Shown: positions 28,452 through 37,815, counted from the stretch's first letter. The stretch: 58,958 nt of DNA from Devosia elaeis (GCF_001650025.1 NZ_LVVY01000060.1:1-58958); one strand, 5' to 3'. The notes: a model not told the origin generated them from the sequence alone. Translations and numbers: made by a program.

Positions 28452-29678
28452 TCAGACGCCGCGCGCCTTCTTGTTGCGGGCCGCCCAGGTCTTGAGGCGC
28501 AATCCGTTGAGGCGGATGAAGCCTTCGGCGTCCTTGTGGTCATAGGCCACCGCGCCTTCCTCGAAGGTGACGAGGTCTTCCGAATAGAGGCTATAGGGCG
28601 AGGTGCGCGCCACCACATTGGCCGAGCCCTTGTAGAGCTTGACCGTGACTTCGCCGGCGACGAATTCCTGGCTCTTGTCGATCAGCGCCTGCAGCATTTC
28701 GCGCTCGGGCGAATACCAGAAGCCGTTATAGATGAGCTCGGCATATTTCGGCATGATCTCGTCCTTGAGATGGGCCGCGCCGCGATCGAGCGTGATCGAT
28801 TCGATGCCGCGATGGGCATGCCAGAGCACGGTGCCGCCGGGCGTTTCATAGACGCCGCGCGACTTCATGCCGACGAAGCGGTTTTCGACCAGGTCCAGCC
28901 GGCCCACGCCATGCTTGCCGCCCAGTTCGTTGAGCTTTTCCAGCAAAGCGGCGGGCGAGAGACGGACGCCATTGACCGAAACCGCGTCGCCCTTCTCGAA
29001 GCCGATCTTGACATATTCGGGACTATCGGGGGCCTTTTCCGGATCGGTCGTGCGCTGGAACACGTAATCGGGCGCTTCCATTGCCGGGTCTTCCAGCACG
29101 CGGCCTTCCGAAGAGGTGTGCAGGAGATTGGCGTCGACCGAGAAGGGCGCCTCGCCGCGCTTGTCCTTGGCGATGGGGATCTGGTGCCGCTCGGCATATT
29201 CGAGCAGCTTGGTGCGGCTGCGCAAATCCCACTCACGCCAGGGCGCGATGACCTTGATCGAGGGATCGAGGGCATTGGCGGTCAATTCGAACCGCACCTG
29301 GTCATTGCCCTTGCCGGTGGCGCCATGGGAAATGGCATCGGCTCCGGTTTCATGGGCGATTTCCACCAGGCGCTTGGCGATGAGCGGACGGGCAATGGAG
29401 GTGCCGAGCAGATAGAGCCCCTCATACATGGCATTGGCGCGGAACATCGGGAAGACGAAGTCCGACACGAATTCCTCGCGCAGATCCTCGATATAGATGT
29501 CCTTGATGCCGAACATCTCGGCCTTCTTGCGCGCCGGCTCCAGCTCCTCGCCCTGGCCCAGATCGGCGGTGAAGGTCACCACCTCGCACTGATAGGTTTC
29601 CTTGAGCCATTTGAGGATGATGGAGGTGTCGAGCCCGCCCGAATAGGCCAGCACGACCTTCTTGATGTCATTCGCCAT
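28452..29678 (-). CDS. argG: Argininosuccinate synthase
   Basis: 408 residues. Joins citrulline and aspartate with ATP in arginine synthesis. The ATP-binding PP-loop [12 protein letters not shown] is at about 10-21; the family blocks [14 protein letters not shown] and [13 protein letters not shown] are intact. The ATG at 29678 gives the family start [15 protein letters not shown]. Divergent from the Lrp-type regulator, with two inverted repeats in the 125-bp gap, so regulation by that protein is plausible. Confidence 0.97.
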   Translation of the reverse strand: MANDIKKVVLAYSGGLDTSIILKWLKETYQCEVVTFTADLGQGEELEPARKKAEMFGIKDIYIEDLREEFVSDFVFPMFRANAMYEGLYLLGTSIARPLIAKRLVEIAHETGADAISHGATGKGNDQVRFELTANALDPSIKVIAPWREWDLRSRTKLLEYAERHQIPIAKDKRGEAPFSVDANLLHTSSEGRVLEDPAMEAPDYVFQRTTDPEKAPDSPEYVKIGFEKGDAVSVNGVRLSPAALLEKLNELGGKHGVGRLDLVENRFVGMKSRGVYETPGGTVLWHAHRGIESITLDRGAAHLKDEIMPKYAELIYNGFWYSPEREMLQALIDKSQEFVAGEVTVKLYKGSANVVARTSPYSLYSEDLVTFEEGAVAYDHKDAEGFIRLNGLRLKTWAARNKKARGV

Positions 29679-29732
29679 TTTTATGTCCCGAAAAACGATG
29701 GTGACAGGATAATTCAGCATGGGCGCAATAAA

Positions 29733-29749
29733 CTTGCAATTATCGCAAG
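29733..29749. promoter_or_regulatory. Inverted repeat in the argG/Lrp intergenic region
   Basis: CTTGC-AATTATC-GCAAG, perfect 5-bp arms, AT-rich centre. Located 55-71 bp upstream of the argG start and about 55 bp upstream of the regulator start. A candidate operator for the Lrp-type protein. Confidence 0.45.
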
Positions 29750-29761
29750 AACCGCGCAGAA

Positions 29762-29788
29762 ATTGGCATAAGCTGCCAATGATTGGCA
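29762..29788. promoter_or_regulatory. Candidate Lrp-type operator with three half-sites
   Basis: ATTGGCA (29762-29768) and TGCCAAT (29774-29780) are perfect 7-bp inverted arms with a 5-bp spacer. A third ATTGGCA half-site follows at 29782-29788, just before the regulator GTG at 29804. Lrp-type proteins bind such multiple phased sites and usually control their own gene. The symmetry is seen; binding is inferred. Confidence 0.55.
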
Positions 29789-29803
29789 GATGGAACGCAG
29801 AAC

Positions 29804-30268
29804 GTGTCAGAAAAACTCGACGCCATCGACCGCCGCATTCTCCGAGCATTGCAGCGCAATGGCCGCATGTCCAACGTGGAACTGGCCAATGAGGTGGGGT
29901 TGTCGCCCTCGCCCTGCCTGCGGCGGGTGAAGCTGCTCGAGGAAAAGGGCGTCATCGACCGCTATGTCGCCGTGCTCAACGGGCCCAGGATCGGCCTGGG
30001 GCTGACGGTCTTCACCCGCATCTGGTTCAAGACCCAGCACGCCGAAACCACTAACCAATTCGCCGAGACGGTGCGCAATTTTCCCGAAGTGGCCGAATGC
30101 TACCTGACCACCGGGGAATGCGACGCGCTGCTGCGCATCGTCACCACGGATCTGCATGCCTATTGGCGCTTTCAGTCCGATTACCTGATGCGCATTCCCA
30201 GCGTGCAGAGCGTCAAGACCGACGTGCCAATGGAAACGATCAAGGCGAGCCTGGAATTGCCGGTCTGA
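29804..30268 (+). CDS. Lrp/AsnC-family transcriptional regulator
   Basis: 154 residues. N-terminal helix-turn-helix (about 5-60: [20 protein letters not shown], then [17 protein letters not shown]) and C-terminal RAM ligand-binding domain (about 65-150, [17 protein letters not shown]). The GTG at 29804 begins the usual [11 protein letters not shown] start and has GGA upstream; a TTG at 29783 would add seven residues. It sits between argG and a LysE-type exporter gene, so it may sense an amino acid such as arginine or lysine. That ligand is inference. Confidence 0.92.
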   Translation: MSEKLDAIDRRILRALQRNGRMSNVELANEVGLSPSPCLRRVKLLEEKGVIDRYVAVLNGPRIGLGLTVFTRIWFKTQHAETTNQFAETVRNFPEVAECYLTTGECDALLRIVTTDLHAYWRFQSDYLMRIPSVQSVKTDVPMETIKASLELPV

Positions 30269-30300
30269 CCTGCCGCGATCCGGTCATGTCCACCGGCCGG

Positions 30301-30486
30301 CACCTCTCCCTTGACGGGAGCGTGTTCGCCCTGGAGGTTTCCCTGCATTGATTTGGCGGCTCCATCTCCCCCTCTCCCCTCAGGGGAGAGGGCGGGGTGA
30401 GGGGTGAAGGCCCCGCGGCAGGACCACGACGCTGAACCCCTCACCCGGCGCGAACGCGCCGACCTCTCCCCTCAGGGGAGAGGTAA
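30301..30486. repeat. Cluster of intergenic palindromic repeats
   Basis: The gap 30269-30577 (309 bp) holds no gene. It contains CTCTCCCCTCAGGGGAGAG palindromes at about 30370-30392 and 30463-30483, an inverted CCTCACCC/GGGTGAGG pair, and a diverged unit with CTCCCTTGACGGGAG at 30304-30320. Confidence 0.75.
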
Positions 30487-30577
30487 TCAACGCCCAACGC
30501 TGGTCCCAAACACGCCCCACCTGTTCACCGGCACGCTTTGATGCAATTGTGCGCCCCGCACCCAACCGAGCCCCGCC

Positions 30578-31225
30578 ATGCCCGCTTTCCTGCCCGACCT
30601 GCCCGTCATCCTCGGCTTTGCCCTGGCCGCTTTCGTGCTGGCGGTGACGCCGGGACCGGATATGGCCTTGTTCGTGTCGCGCACCATGAATTGGGGGCGC
30701 AGCCATGGCTTCGCCACCGTGCTCGGCGCCATTACCGGCATCGGGGTGCATACCATGCTGGTAGCCTTCGGCATTTCGATGCTGATCGTCACCGCGCCGG
30801 CCGCCTTCTGGGTGCTGAAGATCGTCGGGGCGCTCTATCTGGTCTGGCTGGCCATCCAGGCCATCCGCGATGGTGGCGGCATCCTGGTGACGAAAGCCGC
30901 CGGCAGGCAGCCGAGCTGGGGCCAGTCCTATCTCACCGGCCTGGGCATCAACCTTACCAATCCCAAGGTGGCCTTGTTCTTCGTGACCTTCCTGCCGCAA
31001 TTCGTTTCGGCCGACGATCCGGCCGCCGCGGCCAAGCTGATCTTCCTGGGCGTGGAATTCGTCATCGTCTCGATCCCGGTGGTCATCGCCATCGTGCTCT
31101 TCGCCGAATGGCTGACGCGCACGCTCAAGGAAAATGCCTGGGTCGGCAAGGCGCTCAACTGGAGTTTTGCCGCCGTCTTCATGGCCTTTGCCGCAACCAT
31201 CCTCCTCGCCGAAGGCCGCAAGTAA
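30578..31225 (+). CDS. LysE/RhtB-family amino acid exporter
   Basis: 215 residues with about six membrane spans. The family signature follows the first span: AVTPGPDMALFVSRTMNWGR (split) and later GLGINLTNPKVALFF. These carriers export amino acids or homoserine lactones by proton exchange. ATG at 30578. Its stop is one base before the rlmJ GTG, so the two are co-transcribed. Being near argG and the Lrp-type gene suggests, but does not show, export of a basic amino acid. Confidence 0.9.
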   Translation: MPAFLPDLPVILGFALAAFVLAVTPGPDMALFVSRTMNWGRSHGFATVLGAITGIGVHTMLVAFGISMLIVTAPAAFWVLKIVGALYLVWLAIQAIRDGGGILVTKAAGRQPSWGQSYLTGLGINLTNPKVALFFVTFLPQFVSADDPAAAAKLIFLGVEFVIVSIPVVIAIVLFAEWLTRTLKENAWVGKALNWSFAAVFMAFAATILLAEGRK

Positions 31226-31226
31226 A

Positions 31227-32075
31227 GTGAACTACCGCCACGCCTTTCACGCCGGCAATTTCGCCGACGTGGTCAAGCACATCATTCTGACGCGCATCCT
31301 CGCCTATCTGATGAAGAAGGATGCCGCCTTCCGGGTGATCGACACCCATGCCGGCATCGGGCTCTATGATCTCTTCGGCACCAAAGCCGAGCGCACCGGC
31401 GAATGGCAGGACGGGATCGGCCGGCTGATCCAGGCCACATTGCCGCCCGACATCGCCGCCCTGCTCGCGCCCTATCTCGATGCCGTGCGGGCCCAGAACC
31501 CCGATGGCGCGCTGCGCTATTATCCCGGTTCGCCCTTCATTACCCGGCACATGCTGCGCGCGCAGGACCGGCTGATGGGCTTCGAGCTCCATCCCCTCGA
31601 TGCCGAGGCGCTGCGGGAAAATTTCGCCGGCGATGTCCAGACCCGCATCACCGCGCTCGATGCCTGGAAGATTTTCGGCACCCATCTGCCGCCCAAGGAA
31701 AGGCGCGGCCTGGTCCTGGTCGATCCGCCCTTCGAGGAAAAGGGTGAATTCGCCCGCATGGCCAAGAGCCTGGTGCAGGGCCATCAGCGCTGGCCCGGCG
31801 GCACCTATGCCTATTGGTATCCGATCAAGGAGCCGCGGGAAGTCGACGCCTACGTAAAGGCGCTCAAGGCCAGCGGCATTGCCAAAATCCTGCGGATCGA
31901 ACTGACCATCGACAGCCCCGCCACCCCGCCGCGCCTGCACGGCACCGGCATGATCGTGGTCAACCCGCCCTATGTGCTGGAACAGGAAATGCGCAACGTG
32001 CTGCCGGTTTTGGCGGACTTGCTTGGTGTTGAGGGGCGCGGACGGTGGAGTGTGGATTGGGTGGCGGGGGAATAG
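31227..32075 (+). CDS. rlmJ: 23S rRNA (adenine2030-N6)-methyltransferase
   Basis: 282 residues, full length. Adds m6A2030 to 23S rRNA using S-adenosylmethionine. The family start MNYRHAFHAGNFADVVKH is present, then the SAM-binding DTHAGIGLYDL and the catalytic DPPFEEKGE. GTG start at 31227, one base after the exporter stop, so it is read from the same transcript. Confidence 0.95.
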   Translation: MNYRHAFHAGNFADVVKHIILTRILAYLMKKDAAFRVIDTHAGIGLYDLFGTKAERTGEWQDGIGRLIQATLPPDIAALLAPYLDAVRAQNPDGALRYYPGSPFITRHMLRAQDRLMGFELHPLDAEALRENFAGDVQTRITALDAWKIFGTHLPPKERRGLVLVDPPFEEKGEFARMAKSLVQGHQRWPGGTYAYWYPIKEPREVDAYVKALKASGIAKILRIELTIDSPATPPRLHGTGMIVVNPPYVLEQEMRNVLPVLADLLGVEGRGRWSVDWVAGE

Positions 32076-32087
32076 CGCGTTCCCCCA

Positions 32088-32181
32088 AAGACCTCATGGT
32101 GAGCCCGTCGAACCACGAGGTCGGGCACGCTGAAATTTGAGTGCCACGCCCTCGCCCTTCGACAAGCTCAGGGTGAGGTCT
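32088..32181. repeat. Intergenic repeat pair (AGACCTCAT...GTCGAA family)
   Basis: AGACCTCATGGTGAGCCCGT begins one arm and GCTCAGGGTGAGGTCT ends the other, inverted. It lies between rlmJ and rlmN, which converge here. Relatives are at 37816-37908 and 56591-56678. Confidence 0.8.
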
Positions 32182-32199
32182 ACTGGATCAGCGGAGGCA

Positions 32200-33408
32200 C
32201 TACAGCACCAGGAGCGCGTCCCGATCCTTTTTGCTCAGCCGTTCGCTCTCGCTCTTGAGCTGCCCGCAGGCGGCGAAGATGTCGCGGCCGCGGGGGGTGC
32301 GCACCGGGCTGGCATAGCCGGCCTTGTTGACGATGTCGGCGAAGCGCTCGATGCGGCTCGAGGGCGAGGTGCCGTAGTTCGAACCGGGCCAGGGATTGAA
32401 CGGGATGAGGTTGATCTTGGCCGGAATGCCGGCCAGGAGGCGCACCAGCTCGCGCGCTTCCGCATCGCTGTCATTGATCCCGTCCAGCATCACATATTCG
32501 AAGGTGATGCGGCGGGCATTGGAGAGGCCCGGATAATTGCGGCAGGCTTCGAGCAATTCCTTGAGCGGCCATTTCTTGTTGATCGGCACCAGCACGTCGC
32601 GCAGGTCGTCGCGCACCGCATGGAGCGAAATGGCCAGCATGACGTCGATCTCACGACCGGTCGGCTCGATATAGGGCACGACGCCGGACGTGGACAGCGT
32701 GATGCGGCGCTTGGAAATCGACATGCCGTCGCCGGCCGAGGCAATGAGCAGGGCCTGTTTGACATTGTCGTAATTGTAGAGCGGCTCGCCCATGCCCATC
32801 ATCACGATATTGGTGATGGCGCGGGTCTCCCCGCCGGGCACGAGACCGCCATCGTCGGGGCGCGAACCGCCGGGAAAATCGCCCAGGCGCTCGCGCGCCA
32901 TCAGGACCTGGCCCAGGATTTCCCCCGCCGTGAGATTGCGCACCAGCTTCTGCGTGCCGGTGTGGCAGAACGAGCAGGTCAGCGTGCAGCCGACCTGGGA
33001 CGAGACGCAAAGCGTCCCGCGATCGCTTTCGGGGATATAGACGGTTTCCACCTCGACCGGCGGCATATTGGGGTTCTGCGGATCGCGGAAGCGGAACAGC
33101 CATTTGCGCGTGCCATCGACCGAGACCTGTTCGGTGACGATTTCCGGGCGGTCGAGATTGAAGGCCTCGGCGAGCTTCTGGCGCACCGGCTTGGCCACAT
33201 TGGTCATGCGGTCGAAATCGGTGACGCCGTTGACATAGAGCCAGTTCCAGAGCTGGCTGGCCCGCATCCGCCCTTCCCGCTCGGGCACCACGTCATGCTC
33301 GATCAGCGCCGCGGCAAGCCCGGCCTTGGACAGGCCGATCAGCGACGGCCGGCTGGCCATCGCGGGGCGGACGGCACTCGAATGGTCAAGGTTCAGCGCA
33401 AGGCTCAT
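32200..33408 (-). CDS. rlmN: Dual-specificity 23S rRNA/tRNA C2-adenosine methyltransferase RlmN
   Basis: 402 residues. Radical-SAM enzyme that methylates A2503 of 23S rRNA and A37 of some tRNAs. The iron-sulfur motif CTLTCSFC, the SAM block [14 protein letters not shown] and the C-terminal resolving cysteine in FAACGQL are present. The ATG at 33408 is chosen; the frame continues 20 codons upstream without conserved sequence. Confidence 0.96.
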   Translation of the reverse strand: MSLALNLDHSSAVRPAMASRPSLIGLSKAGLAAALIEHDVVPEREGRMRASQLWNWLYVNGVTDFDRMTNVAKPVRQKLAEAFNLDRPEIVTEQVSVDGTRKWLFRFRDPQNPNMPPVEVETVYIPESDRGTLCVSSQVGCTLTCSFCHTGTQKLVRNLTAGEILGQVLMARERLGDFPGGSRPDDGGLVPGGETRAITNIVMMGMGEPLYNYDNVKQALLIASAGDGMSISKRRITLSTSGVVPYIEPTGREIDVMLAISLHAVRDDLRDVLVPINKKWPLKELLEACRNYPGLSNARRITFEYVMLDGINDSDAEARELVRLLAGIPAKINLIPFNPWPGSNYGTSPSSRIERFADIVNKAGYASPVRTPRGRDIFAACGQLKSESERLSKKDRDALLVL

Positions 33409-33516
33409 GGGCGGGCACGCGGGCTCACAAATGCGGGAAGTGCGCGCCAATAGCACAGGCGCAGCCAATTATCAAAGCGCGACGCGCTCACGAAGGGCTG
33501 ATCGCGGGCAGGCCCG

Positions 33517-33639
33517 CTATTCGCCCGGAGCGGGATGGCCCGGCTTTTTCGACCGGTCCAGCGTCAGGACGAAGGCCGCTATCGCGGCCGCGCCGATGAA
33601 GACGATCCCGTAGCTGAGCAGAAATCCGAAATCGGTCAT
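33517..33639 (-). CDS. Small single-span membrane protein (40 aa)
   Basis: 40 residues, MTDFGFLLSYGIVFIGAAAI then a short charged tail ending PGHPAPGE. One hydrophobic span at about 6-27. Its ATG overlaps the stop of the 73-residue gene upstream as ATGA (33636-33639), which supports real, coupled translation. No family recognised. Confidence 0.6.
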   Translation of the reverse strand: MTDFGFLLSYGIVFIGAAAIAAFVLTLDRSKKPGHPAPGE

Positions 33640-33857
33640 TCTTCCAACTCTTTCAGGGCAATTCTCGCCAGTAAATGTAGGCCCGCGCTCGCCAGAATAC
33701 AACCGAACACCAGGAGCGGGATCAAAGGCGAGGCCGGGCCGGATACGGCACTGGCGACCAGCGGGGCAAAGCCGCCGATGCCGAAAAAGGCCATGGCGAG
33801 GCCATTCATGTAGTTCGCGGTGAGCTTGCGCTGTTCATTGCGAACCAGCTTGCTCAT
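33636..33857 (-). CDS. Small two-span membrane protein (73 aa)
   Basis: 73 residues. Two hydrophobic segments (about 15-38 and 43-66) with a charged N-terminus MSKLVRNEQRKLTANYMNG and an acidic C-terminus. It starts three bases after the stop of the IalB-like gene at 33861 and overlaps the next small gene, so the three form an operon. Function unknown. Confidence 0.65.
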   Translation of the reverse strand: MSKLVRNEQRKLTANYMNGLAMAFFGIGGFAPLVASAVSGPASPLIPLLVFGCILASAGLHLLARIALKELEE

Positions 33858-33860
33858 GCA

Positions 33861-34367
33861 TCAGCACTCGGCGCCGATGGCCTGCTGGGCGGCGGTAGCG
33901 CCGGAGAGGGAATAGGATTGGGTGACCTGGTTGCCATTGGCGGCGGTGCCGGTGACTACCAGGGTCGAGCCGGCGCGGATGGCGGCGGCCAAATTGGCGG
34001 CCTGGGCGCTGTCGTCGAGCCAGGCGGCGTCGCCCTGGGTGAAGAGCGGGAAGCTCTGCCCGCCCACCGCCACGCTGGCGGTGGAGCCGGTCTGGAAAGT
34101 ATAGCCGGCTACCACGTTGAATTCGGTCACCACGTCCTCTGCCGGGCGGTTGGTGACATAGACATAGGCCTCGCCGGTGACCTCTGCCGCCGGCTCGCTG
34201 CTCTTGGGCCGGGTCATGGCGAAGCAGATCGTGCCGGTGCCGTCATCGGCGGCATAGCTGGACCAGTCGCGAAAATCCCCCAGCACCCGCGCCGATTGCG
34301 CCTGGACCGGCAGGATCGTGGCGAGGGCGACGGCGAAAGCGGCGGCAAGGGCGGAAATTCGGATCAT
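33861..34367 (-). CDS. IalB-family secreted protein
   Basis: 168 residues from the ATG at 34367; a TTG at 34385 is less likely. Signal peptide of about 24 residues ends at VQAQ. The mature domain matches invasion-associated locus B proteins: GDFRDWSSYAADDGTGTICFAMTRPKSSEP (split) and the C-terminal SYSLSGATAAQQAIGAEC. Periplasmic. Paralogue of the gene at 34455. In Bartonella IalB aids cell invasion, but the family is common in free-living Hyphomicrobiales and no virulence role follows. Confidence 0.85.
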   Translation of the reverse strand: MIRISALAAAFAVALATILPVQAQSARVLGDFRDWSSYAADDGTGTICFAMTRPKSSEPAAEVTGEAYVYVTNRPAEDVVTEFNVVAGYTFQTGSTASVAVGGQSFPLFTQGDAAWLDDSAQAANLAAAIRAGSTLVVTGTAANGNQVTQSYSLSGATAAQQAIGAEC

Positions 34368-34454
34368 CAGCAGGACTGCTCTCAAGAAGCAAAGGGCGGC
34401 GGACCCAGAGGCCCGGCGCCCAGTTAGGGTGTTTCCGGCGCGCGGGGCAAGCCT

Positions 34455-34976
34455 TTACTGGCAGGCCGCGTCGATGGCGTTCATGGCCGCGGTGGCCCCG
34501 GACAGCGAATAGGTATCCACCGTATCGGTGCCGCGCTGGCTGGTGCCGCGCACCACCATCTGGTTGCCGGCCTTGAAGGCCTGGACGAACCCCGCCTCGT
34601 CCCCGGAGGAGGCCAGCCAGGCCGTCGAGCCGCGCGCCGCCATCGTATAGGAGCGGCCATCGACCGAGACCGAAGCCTTGGCGTCGGTGGTGTTGTAGGG
34701 ATAGCCGATCTGCGTCTGGGCCTCGTTCTTGGAGCCCATGCCCTTGCGGTGCACGATGAGGAACTTGACCGGATCGCGATTGACCCCCGCGGGTTCGCTG
34801 CGCGTGGGTTCACCGATGATGAAGCAGAGCTGTCCACTGGCATCGCTGGCCGTATAGGCCGACCAGGCATTGAACGTCCCCAGCTCGGTGGCCTGCTGCG
34901 CCTGCGCGGCCGGCGCCAGAGCCATGAACGCTGCGACCGCGAGCCCGATCGAGAGGCCACCGGTTTTCATCGTCAT
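34455..34976 (-). CDS. IalB-family secreted protein, second copy
   Basis: 173 residues with a signal peptide ending at AAQAQ. Same layout as the 33861 paralogue: FNAWSAYTASDASGQLCFI, then RSEPAG, GYPY and TYSLSGATAAMNAIDAACQ. The ATG at 34976 has AGAGGAAG upstream; the upstream TTG is less likely. Two cysteines, one in the core and one near the end, could form a disulfide. The 87-bp gap to the next gene suggests one operon. Confidence 0.85.
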   Translation of the reverse strand: MTMKTGGLSIGLAVAAFMALAPAAQAQQATELGTFNAWSAYTASDASGQLCFIIGEPTRSEPAGVNRDPVKFLIVHRKGMGSKNEAQTQIGYPYNTTDAKASVSVDGRSYTMAARGSTAWLASSGDEAGFVQAFKAGNQMVVRGTSQRGTDTVDTYSLSGATAAMNAIDAACQ

Positions 34977-35177
34977 CGCCAATTCTTCCTCTTGTCTTGC
35001 TGCAATTCGGGGGGAGTCCTGCCCGCACAGAATGCCCCGAATAGGGTTACCAAGGTGTCAAATCCGCCTGTATTCGACAGCATTTGCCTCAAATGGAAGC
35101 CAATCGCGGCGGCAATTTGGCGGCGCCGGAGCTTCCGCGCCCCGTTTGGGGCCGAAGGGTTAACGCCGCGCTAACGC

Positions 35178-35717
35178 TCACGCCGCCAGCGGATAGCTCT
35201 GTTCCACCAGATAGGGCCCGCCGCCGACCGAATCGCGGCTCGAAAACAGGACGAACCGCGCCGGCACGAAAGTCAGCGGCTCGAAGCGCGCCGCCTCGGC
35301 GATGAAGCGGGCCATGTCCTCGGCCGCGGTGCCGCGCAGCCGCGCCAGGGTGACATGGGGCACGAATTTGCGTCCTTCGGGTGGCAGGCCCGCCCGTTGC
35401 AGCACCCGTTCATGGGCCGCCTGCAGCCGGCTCAGCGCCTCGGAGGGCTCGACCCCGGCGAACAGGGCCCGCGGCTTGTCGCCGCCAAAGGTGCCCAGAT
35501 GGGTGAGGCGGATGGAAAAGCGCAGCGAATTGGCCAGCCGGTCGAGGCTGTCGGCCACCTCGTCGGCGGTCTGCCCATCGACATCGCCGATGAAGCGCAG
35601 CGTGATGTGATAATTTTCCGGATCGATCCAGCGCGCACCGCTCAGCCCGCCGCGCTTGAACGAGAGCGCGAAGGCGACGTCCTGGGGAATTTCAAGGCCG
35701 GTAAAGAGCCGGGGCAT
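35178..35717 (-). CDS. thpR: RNA 2',3'-cyclic phosphodiesterase (2H family)
   Basis: 179 residues. Opens 2',3'-cyclic ends of RNA. Both catalytic HxTx motifs are present: HITLRFIG (about 41-48) and HVTLARLRG (about 124-132). The ATG at 35717 (MPRLFTGLEIP) is the family start. Monocistronic and divergent from the Bax-inhibitor gene. Confidence 0.93.
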   Translation of the reverse strand: MPRLFTGLEIPQDVAFALSFKRGGLSGARWIDPENYHITLRFIGDVDGQTADEVADSLDRLANSLRFSIRLTHLGTFGGDKPRALFAGVEPSEALSRLQAAHERVLQRAGLPPEGRKFVPHVTLARLRGTAAEDMARFIAEAARFEPLTFVPARFVLFSSRDSVGGGPYLVEQSYPLAA

Positions 35718-35923
35718 GGCGTCCTCCCTGGCGAGGCGATGATCGACGCGATTCTGCCCCGACCCTAACACAATCATTTTATCGGGCCAGTCCCGATGCC
35801 GCAGGGGACCATTTATCCTTGTCAATCAATGATTGTGTCCCCATATTCCGTGCCAAGTGGCAAGAGCCAATTGCCCCCGGCGGTAGCAAGACCGCAATTT
35901 CGATTGGGAAAGGAAACCTGAGA

Positions 35924-36694
35924 ATGGCTGAATATGACCGTCAGACCCTCAATGCGCGGGCCGGCTCGGCCTTGGCCATCGACGAGGGCCTGCGCAGCTA
36001 CATGCTGCGTGTCTACAATTACATGGGCCTGGGCCTGGTGATCACCGGCCTGGTGGCCTGGTTCGCCGCCGCCGCGGCCGTCACCACCGATCCGTCCGCC
36101 GCCGTGGCCCAGCTCGAGAACGGCCGCTACCTCACCCAGTGGGGCACGCTCCTGTTCGGCAGCCCGCTGTCCTGGGTCGTCATGCTGGCGCCGCTCGGCT
36201 TCGTGCTGGTGCTGAGCTTCGGCATCAACAAGCTGTCCGTACCGGCGGCGCAGGGCGTGTTCTGGGCCTTCGCGGCCATTATGGGCCTGTCGCTGTCCTC
36301 GATCTTCCTGGTCTATACCGGCGCCTCCATCGCCAAGGTGTTCTTCATCACCGCCGCCACGTTCGGCGCGATGAGCCTCTACGGCTACACCACCAAGCGC
36401 GACCTGACCGGCATGGGCAATTTCCTGTTCATGGGCCTGATCGGCATCATCATCGCCTCGATCGTGAACATCTTCATGCAGTCCTCGATGATGGAATTCG
36501 TCATCTCGGTGGTCGGCGTGCTGATCTTCACGGGCCTGACCGCCTATGACACCCAGAAGATCAAGGAAAGCTATTCCGAGCATTATGGTGCCGATGTGAT
36601 GGCCAAGAACGCCATCATGGGCGCGCTCTCGCTCTATCTCGACTTCATCAACCTCTTCATGATGCTGCTGCGCCTGTTCGGCAACCGCGAGTAA
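35924..36694 (+). CDS. Bax inhibitor-1 / YccA-family membrane protein
   Basis: 256 residues with seven likely spans, beginning after a soluble N-terminus of about 30 residues. Family landmarks include YMGLGLVITGLVAW, and the C-terminal TAYDTQKIKESY and SLYLDFINLFMMLLRLFG. Bacterial members are calcium-leak channels or protease modulators. The ATG at 35924 has AGGAAACC upstream. Ends at a strong terminator. Confidence 0.93.
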   Translation: MAEYDRQTLNARAGSALAIDEGLRSYMLRVYNYMGLGLVITGLVAWFAAAAAVTTDPSAAVAQLENGRYLTQWGTLLFGSPLSWVVMLAPLGFVLVLSFGINKLSVPAAQGVFWAFAAIMGLSLSSIFLVYTGASIAKVFFITAATFGAMSLYGYTTKRDLTGMGNFLFMGLIGIIIASIVNIFMQSSMMEFVISVVGVLIFTGLTAYDTQKIKESYSEHYGADVMAKNAIMGALSLYLDFINLFMMLLRLFGNRE

Positions 36695-36744
36695 CAGCAA
36701 GAGCCTTGATGGTCCGATCAAACAATTTGGTTGGACGGCAAACC

Positions 36745-36779
36745 GGACCGCAGCCTACAAAGCTGCGGTCCTTTTCTTT
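36745..36779 (+). terminator. Intrinsic terminator after the Bax inhibitor gene
   Basis: GGACCGCAGC (36745-36754) pairs fully with GCTGCGGTCC (36762-36771) around a 7-base loop, then TTTTCTTT. It lies 50 bp after the stop and 12 bp before the next ATG, so the acetyltransferase must have its own start signals or depend on read-through. Confidence 0.9.
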
Positions 36780-36790
36780 GCGCTGACGCC

Positions 36791-37288
36791 ATGTCCGATA
36801 TCCTGCTCCGCACCTTTGCCTGGTCCGACATTCCCGCCATCACCGCGATCTATCGCCATTATGTCGAGCACAGTGCCGTCACCTTCGATACCGAGGCGCC
36901 GGGCGAGGAAGCCATCGCCGAAAAATATGCCGGGCTGAAAAAGCTCGGCCATCCGCTGATCATCGCCGAGCGGGCGGGCAAAGTGGCGGGCTATGCCTAT
37001 GCCAGCTTCTACCGCCCCCGCGCCGCCTATCGCTTCACGGCCGAGGATTCGATCTATCTCGATCCCGAGGAGACCGGAAAGGGCCTGGGCAAGCTGCTGC
37101 TGAGCGAATTGCTGCTCCAGTCCAAGGCCTTCGGCTTCCGCCAGATGCTGGCCGTGATCACCGCCGACACCGCCAATTCCATCCGCCTGCACGAGCAGTT
37201 CGGCTTCAGCAAGGTCGGCTATTACACTGGCGTCGGCTACAAGTTCGATCGCTGGCACGACATCGTGCACCTGCAGAAGACGCTCTAG
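36791..37288 (+). CDS. GNAT N-acetyltransferase, phosphinothricin acetyltransferase-like
   Basis: 165 residues. Acetyl-CoA-binding P-loop region about 90-102 (LDPEETGKGLGKLLLSELL split), preceded by GYAYASFYRPRAAYRFTAEDSIY. The C-terminal GYYTGVGYKFDRWHDIVHLQK is typical of the subfamily, which acts on phosphinothricin, methionine sulfoximine or similar amino acid analogues. Substrate not proven. Separated by five bases from the kinase gene. Confidence 0.88.
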   Translation: MSDILLRTFAWSDIPAITAIYRHYVEHSAVTFDTEAPGEEAIAEKYAGLKKLGHPLIIAERAGKVAGYAYASFYRPRAAYRFTAEDSIYLDPEETGKGLGKLLLSELLLQSKAFGFRQMLAVITADTANSIRLHEQFGFSKVGYYTGVGYKFDRWHDIVHLQKTL

Positions 37289-37293
37289 GCGAC

Positions 37294-37767
37294 ATGGCCG
37301 TTCTGCATCTCATGGTCGGCCTGCCCGGCTCGGGCAAGACCACCCGGGCAAAGGCGCTGGCGGCAGAGACCGGCGCCCTACGCCTGACGCCGGACGAATG
37401 GCAGAACCGGTTGTTCAGCGACGACATGCATCATCCCGACCATGACCGGCGCCACAGTGAAATCGAGGCGCTGATGTGGGAAATCGCCACCGCTTTCCTG
37501 GGCGCCGGAGGCGACGTCATCCTCGATTTCGGCTTCTGGACACGGGCCGAACGGGCAAGCTTCGCCCGCCGCGCCGAAGCCATGGGCGCGCAATGCCGAA
37601 TCCATTACGAGGACATCGCGCTCGACGAGCTCGAGCGGCGCGTATCGGCCCGCAATGCCACCGCCGCCGGCGGTCATTTCGTCATTCCGCTCGACAATCT
37701 CCGCCAATGGGCAAAAGTGTTCCAGCCGCCGGATGCAGAGGAATTGTCGGGCCGCTTCACCGCCTGA
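37294..37767 (+). CDS. Small P-loop kinase-like ATPase
   Basis: 157 residues. Walker A GLPGSGKTT is at residues 9-17; then LTPDEWQNRLF, HSEIEALMW, VILDFGFWTRAER and a lid-like RRVSARNA. The layout fits the AAA_33 group of zeta-toxin and polynucleotide-kinase-like proteins. Substrate unknown. It starts five bases after the acetyltransferase stop, so the two are likely co-expressed. No antitoxin-like gene is adjacent. Confidence 0.8.
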   Translation: MAVLHLMVGLPGSGKTTRAKALAAETGALRLTPDEWQNRLFSDDMHHPDHDRRHSEIEALMWEIATAFLGAGGDVILDFGFWTRAERASFARRAEAMGAQCRIHYEDIALDELERRVSARNATAAGGHFVIPLDNLRQWAKVFQPPDAEELSGRFTA

Positions 37768-37815
37768 GCGTTTTGCGCATCGGATAACCCGCTTTGCATC
37801 TGCTGAAACACCAGT

